Shown here: positions 8,688-16,404 of the stretch, piece after piece | Numbering within the stretch: the first letter of the stretch is position 1 | How the letters are laid out: every line of letters starts with the position of its first letter | Origin: Pseudomonadota bacterium | GTDB lineage: Bacteria; Pseudomonadota; Gammaproteobacteria; Burkholderiales; Sulfuriferulaceae | DNA length: 64,000 nucleotides | Assembly (NCBI GenBank): GCA_021801025.1 | Contig: JAJYYK010000004.1 | Location: forward strand, 1-64,000 | Direction of reading: 5' to 3' | Notes under the pieces: generated by a model | The model's database searches: none | What the model saw: the letters and a program-made list of their open reading frames with translations, nothing else | What the model was told of the DNA's origin: nothing | Translations under genes and position numbers: made by a program

Positions 8688-9431
8688 TTAAACCAGCGTC
8701 ATAAATCCACTGGCTTTCATGTCATTGTTCTCAGCATTGGTCAACAGTTTCATCTGCATTTCAAATTGACGCCCCAAACTGATCATGTCCACCATGGCGG
8801 ACACTGCGCTGACGTTACTTCCTTCAACCGCACCATCCTCTACCGTTACACTGGGGTCAACAGGGGCCGGTTTGCCGTTCCGGGTACGGAAATAACCGTC
8901 ATCGCCGCGCACCAGCGTAGCTTCCGGCGGATTCACCAATTTGATTTGCCCCAACATACTGACCGATGACAACACGCCCGTTGTGGGAATGCTCGACACC
9001 GTGCCATCTGTACCAATTGTCACCTGTTCATTTGGTGGAACAGTAATTGGACCATCGTCAATGCCCACCACATTTTGGCCACTTTGGGTTTGCAGCAAAC
9101 CATTTTCATTGATTTTCAAACTGCCATTACGCGTATAAGCCTGTGTACCATCACCCATATCGACCGCAATCCAGCCGCTGCCCTGAACCGCCACATCCAG
9201 ACTGTTACCAGTCTGCTGCATCGGTCCGGGTGAAAAATCGGTGCCCACTGTAGACGCTGCCACAAACGTACGGGTTGGCAAACCACTCCCCAAAACAGGT
9301 ACCGCACGAAAAGTATCAATTTGAGCACGAAAGCCAGTGGTACTCAAATTGGCCAGATTATTAGCGGTGTTGGCCTGCATTTCTAAAACATGTGACGCGC
9401 CGGTCATCGCGGTATAGATCATGTTATCCAC
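8688..9431 (-). CDS. flgF: Flagellar proximal-rod protein FlgF
   Basis: Rod subunit of 247 residues. The N terminus DNMIYTAMTGASHVLEMQAN, followed by NNLANLSTTGFRAQ, is diagnostic for FlgF. The C-terminal helix contains VSAMVDMISLGRQFEMQMK. The chosen start is GTG at 9431 (AAGGAG 6 nt before it), which gives the MDNMIYTAM start seen across the family; an ATG three codons later is the alternative. Lies between flgE and flgG. Confidence 0.95.
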   Translation of the reverse strand: MDNMIYTAMTGASHVLEMQANTANNLANLSTTGFRAQIDTFRAVPVLGSGLPTRTFVAASTVGTDFSPGPMQQTGNSLDVAVQGSGWIAVDMGDGTQAYTRNGSLKINENGLLQTQSGQNVVGIDDGPITVPPNEQVTIGTDGTVSSIPTTGVLSSVSMLGQIKLVNPPEATLVRGDDGYFRTRNGKPAPVDPSVTVEDGAVEGSNVSAVSAMVDMISLGRQFEMQMKLLTNAENNDMKASGFMTLV

Positions 9432-9453
9432 AGCTAACTCCTTAAATAAATCC

Positions 9454-10986
9454 TTAACGCAAATTCATCAACGTCTGGCTGTTCGTCTCTTCGGTTTTGA
9501 TCGTCTGTGCATTGGCTTGATAATTACGTTGCGCAGTAATCATATCCACCAGTTCAGTCGTCAAATCCACATTGGAATCTTCCGTTGCGGAAGATTGCAA
9601 AACACCCAGCGAGCTGGACCCCGGCGTACCAACTAAAGGTGTGCCGGATGCAGCCGTGTCTACCCACTGGTTATTGCCCACAGATTGCAACCCGTTGGGA
9701 TCGGTAAAATTGGCCAGCACCACTTGTCCAAGCGTCGCCGTTTGACCATTGGTATAGTTTCCCGCGATCATGCCATCACTGCCAATGTTGAAATTGCTCA
9801 ACTGGCCCGAAGTGTAACCATTTTGCTGTAGCGAATTCACGCTAAAGGCTGTGCCATACTGAGTGGTGCCCGCATAATTGAGGCTGACTGCCAGAGGTGT
9901 AGCAGCCCCGCCTCCGACTGGCACGGACAGTGCAATCGGTGAACCCGAAGTAATCGTTCCGCTGCTGGAAAAAGCAAGTGTACCCACCGGATTCTGGGCG
10001 GAAACTGCCGCAGCGATTGTGCCAGTTGTGCCTGTTGCTGTATAGGTGCCTGCTGTCAAACCCAATTCAGCAAGATCAGTGCCGCCGACGGTTAGCGTGC
10101 CTGCATCGGTCAAAGTCAACACCCCGCCAGCGGCGCTGGCGCTAACGCCTGATATCGCGGCAGTATTGATTGCTGCTGCTGCAGCAGTGGCCATCGCGGC
10201 CTGTGCTAAAGCTGCCGTAGAGTAAGTTGCTGTGCCGGTTGAAATTGGCCCAATAGAAGTACCGTTGATCGTGAGTCCCCCAGCAGGAACAGTGGGCTCA
10301 GCATAACCCATTCCGCCCACAGGGGCGCCATCCGATGTGGCGTAAACATTCCACGATCCGGCGCCGTTAGTCACGTAATAGGTTTGCAGGTTGTGGGAAT
10401 TGCCCAGACTGTCAAACACGGAAACAGTGGTGGCATTATTATAGCTGGTGGGGTCGTTCGGACTAAAGATGCTCGTTGTCGGCGCAGTGTCCGTCGCATT
10501 CAACGTCAATACCGCATTGACGGTACTGGTCATCTTTGGCGGCAAACTGGCGGTATTGATATTCAAATCCGATGGGGCGCCGGTGGACAATACGCCGTTG
10601 CCATTCATCGTATAGCCCGTTAATTTGTCGCCATTGGCATCCACAATGTAGCCTGTATTATTCAACTGAAACTGCCCATTACGGGTATAGGTCACTGTGC
10701 CATTATTGGCCATACGGAAAAATCCGGCGCCATTAATCGCCACATCCAGAGGATTACTGGTTGCCGTAATATTACCCTGTGTAAACTGCTGTGCGATGTC
10801 GGCAACTTTTGTACCAATACCGACCTGCGAATTACCGGCACCCGACAAGGAATTAGCATACACATCGGAAAATTGTATTTGCGATTGTTTAAAACCTACC
10901 GTTCCTGAATTCGCCACGTTGTTGCCAATCACATCCAGATCCTGTGCCGCAGCGGCCAAGCCACTTAACCCTGTTCCAAAGCTCAT
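9454..10986 (-). CDS. flgE: Flagellar hook protein FlgE, with inserted middle domain
   Basis: Structural subunit of the hook. N terminus MSFGTGLSGLAAAAQDLDVI with GNNVANSGTVGFKQSQ; C terminus TTELVDMITAQRNYQANAQT. At 510 residues it is about 100 longer than the roughly 400-residue enteric hook protein. The extra sequence, roughly residues 240-345, contains GLTINGTSIGPI, an Ala-rich AAAAAINTAAISGVSAS stretch and GGVLTLTDAGTLTVG. This resembles the flagellin/hook IN motif (surface-exposed beta module), though that is my pattern reading. RBS GAGGAG lies just upstream of ATG 10986. Confidence 0.96.
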   Translation of the reverse strand: MSFGTGLSGLAAAAQDLDVIGNNVANSGTVGFKQSQIQFSDVYANSLSGAGNSQVGIGTKVADIAQQFTQGNITATSNPLDVAINGAGFFRMANNGTVTYTRNGQFQLNNTGYIVDANGDKLTGYTMNGNGVLSTGAPSDLNINTASLPPKMTSTVNAVLTLNATDTAPTTSIFSPNDPTSYNNATTVSVFDSLGNSHNLQTYYVTNGAGSWNVYATSDGAPVGGMGYAEPTVPAGGLTINGTSIGPISTGTATYSTAALAQAAMATAAAAAINTAAISGVSASAAGGVLTLTDAGTLTVGGTDLAELGLTAGTYTATGTTGTIAAAVSAQNPVGTLAFSSSGTITSGSPIALSVPVGGGAATPLAVSLNYAGTTQYGTAFSVNSLQQNGYTSGQLSNFNIGSDGMIAGNYTNGQTATLGQVVLANFTDPNGLQSVGNNQWVDTAASGTPLVGTPGSSSLGVLQSSATEDSNVDLTTELVDMITAQRNYQANAQTIKTEETNSQTLMNLR

Positions 10987-10997
10987 GCCGTACTCCT

Positions 10998-11684
10998 CTA
11001 AAAAATCTGGGCCACGTTAGCCAAACTGACTGCGCCGATACCTGCAACCTCCAGCTGCACGCCCTGAGCGCTGTTGGCCACGCTCGTCACCGCGCCATAG
11101 GACAGCGGCTGCGCCGCCACGGCCGTACCGGCCAGTGAAGCAGAAACCTGAAAGGTATAAGCACCATTAGGCGCCGCTGCACCGCTCGTGGTTGTGCCAT
11201 CCCACTGTAAAGGCACAATCCCTGCGGGCTGCGCACCAAGATTATAACTGTCCACTTTCTGCCCGCTACCATTCAACACTGTCACAGTCATACTGTCCGC
11301 CGCACTGGCCAGGTTCACGCCAAATGTGGCGGCGCTGCCGGTATAATTAATCGATGAGCCGTTCACCAATACATTCTGTCCGATCATGTTTGCCGCCTGC
11401 AGAGACTGGCTGGCCTGATTGTTCGCCAGCAGCGACTGTATACTGGTGTTGAGTTGCTGTACGCCGGTCACGGTTGACAGCTGCGCCATTTGACTGGTGA
11501 TCTGCGCATTATCCATGGGGTTCGTAGGATCCTGATTTTTCAATTGCGTGACCAGCAGGGTCATAAACTGGTTTTGCAATGCGGTGGTTGAATTCGCAGC
11601 TGTGCTTGCCGTTGAACTCGCCGAAGACGGATTCATGGTCGCCATCAAACTGGGTGACACGGTATTGGTTGGCACGATACTCAT
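10998..11684 (-). CDS. flgD: Flagellar hook-cap (hook assembly) protein FlgD
   Basis: Scaffold at the tip of the growing hook, needed for FlgE polymerisation and not retained in the finished structure. The 228-residue protein has LQNQFMTLLVTQLKNQDPTN followed by PMDNAQITSQMAQLSTVTG, the FlgD signature, at about 35-75. A C-terminal FlgD Ig-like/tudor-like region follows (PLQWDGTTTSGAAAPNG). Start ATG at 11684 has AAGGAG upstream. Located just before flgE, as in enterics. Confidence 0.96.
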   Translation of the reverse strand: MSIVPTNTVSPSLMATMNPSSASSTASTAANSTTALQNQFMTLLVTQLKNQDPTNPMDNAQITSQMAQLSTVTGVQQLNTSIQSLLANNQASQSLQAANMIGQNVLVNGSSINYTGSAATFGVNLASAADSMTVTVLNGSGQKVDSYNLGAQPAGIVPLQWDGTTTSGAAAPNGAYTFQVSASLAGTAVAAQPLSYGAVTSVANSAQGVQLEVAGIGAVSLANVAQIF

Positions 11685-11772
11685 CGTTTTCTCCTTGCAG
11701 GATGATTGAAGCAGTTGATCTTCGCAACCGCTACTGTTCTCTGATATGACGAATCAAAATGATTAAGCCTGA

Positions 11773-12177
11773 TTACTGACCTAACGTCAGCGCTTTTTGC
11801 AACATGGTTTTCGCCGCGTTCATCGTGTCCACATTGGTTTGATAAGAGCGCGAAGCAGAAATCATATTCACCATTTCTTCCACCACATTGACATTAGGCA
11901 TGGCAACATAACCGTTTTTATCCGCCAATGGGCTTTGGGGGTCATATTTTAAACGGGGCGGTGATTTATCTTCTACCACCTGCGACACCTGAACCCCTGT
12001 CGCATTGGCTCCCGGCACCGGCACTGCGGCGAACACCACTTGTTTGGCACGATAAGGCTGACCGGTGGAACTGGTCGCACTGTCCGCATTGGCCAGATTA
12101 CTCGCCACCACGTTCAAGCGCTCCGACTGCGCACTCATCGCAGACCCTGCCACATTAAAAATACTGAATAAAGACAT
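11773..12177 (-). CDS. flgC: Flagellar proximal-rod protein FlgC
   Basis: Rod subunit of 134 residues, the normal size. The N terminus [20 protein letters not shown] plus [14 protein letters not shown], a central [19 protein letters not shown] and the C-terminal helix [20 protein letters not shown] are typical. It follows flgB by 5 bp and is presumably co-translated with it. Confidence 0.97.
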   Translation of the reverse strand: MSLFSIFNVAGSAMSAQSERLNVVASNLANADSATSSTGQPYRAKQVVFAAVPVPGANATGVQVSQVVEDKSPPRLKYDPQSPLADKNGYVAMPNVNVVEEMVNMISASRSYQTNVDTMNAAKTMLQKALTLGQ

Positions 12178-12182
12178 GTGTA

Positions 12183-12587
12183 TTACCCCGTTATGACTGC
12201 CAGCATATTTTTGATCTGTGCAGTAAGCATGGTTAAACTCGCTTCATAACGCAACGCGTTATCAGTAAACTGGTTACGCTCGGTATCCAGATCGACAGTA
12301 TTACCATTGACTGTGTTTTGCTGCACATTCCGGTATTGCAATGCCACAGCATCTGATGCGGATTGATTGGCACCAGCCAGATCGGCGGGTGAAGTTTGCG
12401 CCATCCCAGTGCCGCCACCGTTATTGGTTAACGCGGCTTGCAGCGCCTGATTGAAGTTAAAATCCCGGGCTTTGTAACCCGGTGTGTCGGCGTTGGCGAT
12501 ATTAGAGGCCAACACCTCCTGGCGCTGCTCTCGCAAGCGCAACGCCACTTGCTGAAATTGCATACTGCTGTCAAGCGATCCCATCAT
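12183..12587 (-). CDS. flgB: Flagellar proximal-rod protein FlgB
   Basis: Rod subunit that begins the flgBCDEFGHIJ operon. From ATG 12587 the 134-residue product starts [20 protein letters not shown]. It contains [19 protein letters not shown], the family motif, and ends with [20 protein letters not shown]. An upstream in-frame ATG at 12617 would add ten residues (NQACGWRPK), but GGAGA sits properly in front of 12587 and the shorter form matches the family. The spacer to divergent flgA contains no sigma-54 or sigma-28 promoter that I could recognise. Confidence 0.95.
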   Translation of the reverse strand: MMGSLDSSMQFQQVALRLREQRQEVLASNIANADTPGYKARDFNFNQALQAALTNNGGGTGMAQTSPADLAGANQSASDAVALQYRNVQQNTVNGNTVDLDTERNQFTDNALRYEASLTMLTAQIKNMLAVITG

Positions 12588-12764
12588 TTTCGGTCTCCAT
12601 CCACAGGCTTGATTCATCGCCCCACGCTACAGGTGTCATATTAGCCCTGTTATCCAATAGCAAATCGCTGAATAAGCCTGTAATCCTGATCTTGTTCGAT
12701 GCTTTACCGGGAGACCGATGACATAATATCATTCCGAATCTTTCTTAATGATGATGGTGGCATA

Positions 12765-13454
12765 ATGAAAGCGCTTTGGTTGGTTTTATGGTTGTTTCCA
12801 GCACTGTGCTTTGCTGACGCGCCTGTAGCAAAACAGGATCATGCGAGTATTTTGCGCAGTGCCGAGCAATTCCTGCACGTTCAATCCGAAGGCCTGCCTG
12901 GACAGGTAAAAATCCATGTCGATGCACTGGATCAACAGGCAAGCCTGGCCCAGTGCAACGCCTTACAAGCATTTATTCCTGCAGGTGGCCGTGTTTGGGG
13001 CAGAACAACTGTCGGTGTGCGTTGCACCTCCCCTTCGCCATGGGTTGTTTATTTACAGGCCAATGTGAGCGTCATGGGCAGTTATGTGGTCAGTACCGTG
13101 CCGCTGGCGCAAGGACAGATCATCAATATTAACCAACTTGGCGTAGTAAGTGGCGACCTGACGCAATTGCCCCCCAGCATCATTACCGACATCCACCAGG
13201 CCGCTGGGAGAGTCGTGGCATTTTCCCTGCCGGCCGGCAGTCCGTTACGGGCAGATGCATTACGAACTCAAATTGCGATCCAGCAAGGCCAAAATGTGAA
13301 ACTGATTTCAAATGGCAACGGCTTTCAGATCTCTGCCGAAGGGCGCGCAATTGCATCAGCCATGGCAGGCCAAATCGTGCAAGTGAGAGTAGGAAGCGGT
13401 CAAATCATTAGCGGCATTGCCCAAGCAGACGGCGTGGTCAAAGTGAGTTATTGA
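12765..13454 (+). CDS. flgA: Flagellar P-ring assembly chaperone FlgA
   Basis: Periplasmic chaperone for FlgI. Starting at ATG 12765 gives 229 residues with a clear signal peptide (KALWLVLWLFPALCFADA). An upstream start at 12699 would put a charged extension before the signal and is unlikely. The C-terminal SAF-type domain is recognisable: GQIININQLGVVSGDLTQLP, then GSPLRADALRT and a terminal GQIVQVRVGSGQIISGIAQ. It is divergent from flgB and about 100 bp upstream of flgM, which has its own promoter. Confidence 0.94.
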   Translation: MKALWLVLWLFPALCFADAPVAKQDHASILRSAEQFLHVQSEGLPGQVKIHVDALDQQASLAQCNALQAFIPAGGRVWGRTTVGVRCTSPSPWVVYLQANVSVMGSYVVSTVPLAQGQIININQLGVVSGDLTQLPPSIITDIHQAAGRVVAFSLPAGSPLRADALRTQIAIQQGQNVKLISNGNGFQISAEGRAIASAMAGQIVQVRVGSGQIISGIAQADGVVKVSY

Positions 13455-13482
13455 ATTGTGTTGTTTTATTTTGTGAATATGC

Positions 13483-13509
13483 TAAAGTTTACCGAGAAAT
13501 TGCCGACAA
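13483..13509 (+). promoter_or_regulatory. Sigma-28 (FliA) promoter for flgMN
   Basis: TAAAGTTT (13483-13490), an 11-nt spacer and GCCGACAA (13502-13509): 8 of 8 and 7 of 8 matches to the FliA consensus TAAAGTTT-N11-GCCGATAA. It lies 47 bp before the flgM start, in the flgA-flgM gap. This fits the known feedback in which FliA drives its own anti-sigma factor. Confidence 0.9.
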
Positions 13510-13556
13510 TTCAATTGTAGCTCAGACTTTCTGGGCATTCACAAAAGAGATATACC

Positions 13557-13901
13557 ATGAAAATCACTGACTCTATTAAAAATATCACGGGATTGTCCGT
13601 GGGGTCCGGTGCCTCCAGCAATAAAACAGGCAATGCAAACAGCACCAACAATACTGGCAAAGCAACAGGCCCTGCAGTCGCGCCTGAAGCCAGCTCGGTC
13701 AAAATATCACCCCTGTCTTCACAATTGCAATCTTTACTCCAGACGCAAATTTCGACGAGTAGCGCCTTTGATACACAGAAAGTCGAGGCGATCAAACGCG
13801 CGATTACTGGTGGTCAGTTTCAAGTCGATAGCGAAAAAGTGGCGAGCGGACTAATCACCTCAGTGCAGAATTTACTGCAATCGCGGAATAATCAGGCATG
13901 A
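13557..13901 (+). CDS. flgM: Anti-sigma-28 factor FlgM
   Basis: Binds FliA until hook completion and is then exported. The protein is 114 residues: N-terminal MKITDSIKNI, an Asn/Thr/Gly-rich disordered stretch (about 15-45), SSVKISPLSSQLQSLLQ, and a C-terminal FliA-binding region containing KVEAIKRAITGGQFQVDSEK followed by VASGLITSVQNLL. This is the typical order, and low-complexity N termini are usual in FlgM. The stop overlaps the flgN start by 4 bp (ATGA), so the two are translationally coupled. Confidence 0.95.
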   Translation: MKITDSIKNITGLSVGSGASSNKTGNANSTNNTGKATGPAVAPEASSVKISPLSSQLQSLLQTQISTSSAFDTQKVEAIKRAITGGQFQVDSEKVASGLITSVQNLLQSRNNQA

Positions 13902-14371
13902 GCGTTTTGCACGCACGTTTACTGGAACACCTGACCGAAGAAAACGCAGTGATGCGCAATTTGCTCAAACTGGTTGAACAGGAGCAATTACTGCTCATTC
14001 AGAACAATATCAAAAACGTTCAGCAACTGCTGGACGAGAAGTCGAAATACATCTCCGAACTGAGCGCCCTCGCTCATCAGCGCCATCTGACCCTCAGGGC
14101 GGCAGGTCAAGCTGCGGACGAATCTGCCATGCAAGCGTGGCTGGAACAGAATACTGCGCCTGATGTAAAAGCGGCTTGGGAAAAATTACTGTCCCAGACG
14201 CGTGCTGCCAAAGCGTTTAATCGCACCAACGGATTACTCATCAACACCCAATTAACCCGCAATCAAAACACGCTGAACATCCTGAGCGGTTCAAACAATC
14301 ATGGTAACTTTTACGGGCCGAATGGTCAAACCACCCGTAGCACCCTATCTCGCGGCTCCATCGTCTGCTGA
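13898..14371 (+). CDS. flgN: Flagellar export chaperone FlgN
   Basis: Cytoplasmic chaperone for FlgK and FlgL. The 157-residue, all-helical protein has Leu-rich heptads (EENAVMRNLLKLVEQEQLLL) and ends near FYGPNGQT, a feature of FlgN C termini. The assignment rests on this pattern plus position: it overlaps flgM by 4 bp and follows the FliA-type promoter at 13483. FlgN sequences vary widely, so similarity alone would be weaker. A strong hairpin follows directly. Confidence 0.88.
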   Translation: MSVLHARLLEHLTEENAVMRNLLKLVEQEQLLLIQNNIKNVQQLLDEKSKYISELSALAHQRHLTLRAAGQAADESAMQAWLEQNTAPDVKAAWEKLLSQTRAAKAFNRTNGLLINTQLTRNQNTLNILSGSNNHGNFYGPNGQTTRSTLSRGSIVC

Positions 14372-14380
14372 ATCAAATTG

Positions 14381-14410
14381 ATGGCAACAGGATATGAGTC
14401 CTGTTGCCAT
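14381..14410 (+). terminator. Hairpin terminator after flgN
   Basis: Perfect 12-bp stem ATGGCAACAGGA (14381-14392) / TCCTGTTGCCAT (14399-14410) with a 6-nt loop, 9 bp beyond the flgN stop. The T-run on the plus strand is weak (ATTAAAAA follows), so it may act together with the adjacent minus-strand terminator at this convergent junction. Confidence 0.6.
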
Positions 14411-14411
14411 A

Positions 14412-14446
14412 TTAAAAACCCCAGCAAACACAAGGCTTGCCGGGGT
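14412..14446 (-). terminator. Rho-independent terminator after ssb
   Basis: On the minus strand ACCCC-GCAA pairs with TTGC-GGGGT (14418-14446, one mismatch) and is followed by TTTTTAAT. It lies 30 bp after the ssb stop and ends the MFS-ssb transcript. Confidence 0.8.
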
Positions 14447-14476
14447 CTTAATTACAGAGTTGACCTAAGGCATATT

Positions 14477-14944
14477 CTAGAACGGAATATCATCATCCAA
14501 ATCATCAAACCCGCCAGAAGATTTACCTGCCGGCGGGTTTGCAGGCTGTGCCGCTGGACGGCTGGCACGCGGGGCGCTGCTACTGCCATCGTCATCCATC
14601 TTCGCTGAACCACTGCGCGCACCCAACATTTGCATTTTGTCGGCAACGATTTCAGTCGTGTATTGGTCGTGGCCTTCCTTGTTGGTCCACTTGCGTGTTT
14701 TCAAGCTGCCTTCAAAATACACTTGCGAACCTTTTTTCAGGTATTCGGCAGCAATTTCAGCCAATTTACCGAAAATCACCACACGGTGCCATTCGGTTTT
14801 TTCCTGTTTCTCGCCGTTCTTGTCTTTCCAGCTGTCAGTCGTGGCCAATGCAAGGTTAACAATGGCATCACCACTGGGCATGTAACGTGTTTCCGGGTCA
14901 CGCCCGAGATTACCGACTAAAATGACTTTATTGACCGATGCCAT
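14477..14944 (-). CDS. ssb: Single-stranded DNA-binding protein SSB
   Basis: Coats ssDNA in replication, repair and recombination. From ATG 14944 the 155-residue product starts [20 protein letters not shown], the OB-fold N terminus (about 1-110, with [20 protein letters not shown]). A Gly/Pro/Ala/Ser-rich linker leads to the acidic partner-binding tip DDLDDDIPF. Longer upstream reading is open but lies within the MFS gene. The ATG is 17 bp inside the end of the MFS gene, so the genes overlap and are probably co-translated. Confidence 0.97.
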   Translation of the reverse strand: MASVNKVILVGNLGRDPETRYMPSGDAIVNLALATTDSWKDKNGEKQEKTEWHRVVIFGKLAEIAAEYLKKGSQVYFEGSLKTRKWTNKEGHDQYTTEIVADKMQMLGARSGSAKMDDDGSSSAPRASRPAAQPANPPAGKSSGGFDDLDDDIPF

Positions 14945-16334
14945 GTGTAGATTCCTCCAATAATTTAATTGCGGCAGGCTCATTCCAGCCGCTTTGCAAC
15001 ACTTTAAGAATTGCGATTTGCTCCTCAGCAATCACTCCTGCCTCATACACGCCCTCTATGGCCTGCAAAGCAGTTTTAAGCAATTGCGCCTGATCCGGCC
15101 CCATTTTTCCAAGATGGAACAACCGCGTTTTGACTGCAGGGGGTGTCTTCATCCCGATTGCGGCCAGCAACCACAAGGTGATCATCCCGGCACCAAATTC
15201 ATATACCGCAGAATAACCAAAATGCTGTGATAACAGCCCCCCCATGGCACCCCCAAAAAACAAACCCAGGGATTGCGATGTGTTATACACACCCATCGCC
15301 GTCCCTTTGGAACCTGGCGGTGCAATTTTGGAGATGAGAGAGGGCAAGCTTGCTTCCAGCACATTGAAAGCAATGAAATAAGCCGTTAACGCCACGACAA
15401 TCCCCCAAAAGCTGTTCATACTGGCGGCCATACCAATTTGCGCAACCAGCAGCAGACCAACTGCAGAAACGAAGACCTGCTTGAGTTTGGCCTTTTTCTC
15501 ACCATAAATGATAGCAGGTATCATGACGATAAATGCCACCAGCACCACGGGCAAATACACCTCCCAATGCTGGTCAATGTTCAAATGGCCCGTGCGTTCC
15601 AGCGCAAAGGGCACTGCAACGAACATCGACATCTGTGCCGCATGCAAGGAAAAAATACCGAAATCCAGCCGCAATAATTGGGGATGACGCAACACATCAC
15701 CCAATTTTGCCGGGCTGGCTTCCGCATCGCTATGAAAGTGAGTACTGCCTGAATCCGGGATGTACCATTTGACCACAGCGATGGCCAACAATGACAACAC
15801 TCCCGTCAGCGCAAAGATACCCGACATACCCAAATATTGGTACATGGCTGGCCCCAGCACCAATGAAGCGGCAAAGGTCAGTCCTATCGTACCGCCGATC
15901 ATCCCCATGGCCTTGGTGCGATGTTCTTCGCGAGTAGAATCGGCCAGTAAAGCTGTGACCGCTGCTGAAATCGCCCCAGCCCCCTGAATGATCCGACCAA
16001 GAATAATCGTGTCGATCGTCGTGGCACTCGCCGCAACAAAACTGCCCAGCGCAAACAGCACCAGACCAAAATAAATCACTGGCTTCCGCCCAATTTTGTC
16101 AGAAAGCATACCAAACGGCAGCTGCAGCATGGCCTGCGTGAGACCATAGGCACCCAGCGCCAAACCGACCATCGTGCGATCCTGCCCGCCCGGCAAATGT
16201 GTCGCGTAAAGCGCAAACACAGGTAAAATCAGGAACATACCTAACATACGCAAACCAAAAATACTGGCTAATCCTACGCTTGCCCGCGTTTCACTTGCTG
16301 TCATTTTTTCTGAAAGGGATGAAGTATTTTGCAT
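14928..16334 (-). CDS. MFS transporter with C-terminal cytoplasmic domain
   Basis: Major facilitator permease of 468 residues. Twelve membrane helices are expected: [20 protein letters not shown] is helix 1. The MFS signature [20 protein letters not shown] lies in the helix 2-3 loop and [19 protein letters not shown] in helix 4. After the last helix (about residue 390) there is a soluble tail of about 70 residues ([20 protein letters not shown] and onward). This layout resembles YajR-type drug/efflux transporters, which carry a C-terminal YAM domain, but I cannot confirm homology of the tail. Substrate unknown. Divergent from uvrA. Confidence 0.9.
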   Translation of the reverse strand: MQNTSSLSEKMTASETRASVGLASIFGLRMLGMFLILPVFALYATHLPGGQDRTMVGLALGAYGLTQAMLQLPFGMLSDKIGRKPVIYFGLVLFALGSFVAASATTIDTIILGRIIQGAGAISAAVTALLADSTREEHRTKAMGMIGGTIGLTFAASLVLGPAMYQYLGMSGIFALTGVLSLLAIAVVKWYIPDSGSTHFHSDAEASPAKLGDVLRHPQLLRLDFGIFSLHAAQMSMFVAVPFALERTGHLNIDQHWEVYLPVVLVAFIVMIPAIIYGEKKAKLKQVFVSAVGLLLVAQIGMAASMNSFWGIVVALTAYFIAFNVLEASLPSLISKIAPPGSKGTAMGVYNTSQSLGLFFGGAMGGLLSQHFGYSAVYEFGAGMITLWLLAAIGMKTPPAVKTRLFHLGKMGPDQAQLLKTALQAIEGVYEAGVIAEEQIAILKVLQSGWNEPAAIKLLEESTHGIGQ

Positions 16335-16404
16335 ACGCTCTAGATAATCGCCAAAAGTGGTATATTAGCAGGTTAATTCGTCTTGAGGCCAATGCTTTTT
16401 CGCC

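Noticed and set aside
12588-12764. Sigma-54 promoter between flgB and flgA
   Set aside because: No TGGCAC-N5-TTGC match on either strand; I left the class II promoters unassigned.
16335-16404. LexA (SOS) box in the uvrA promoter region
   Set aside because: No CTGT-N8-ACAG palindrome is present, and other LexA motifs could not be judged without knowing the local LexA consensus.
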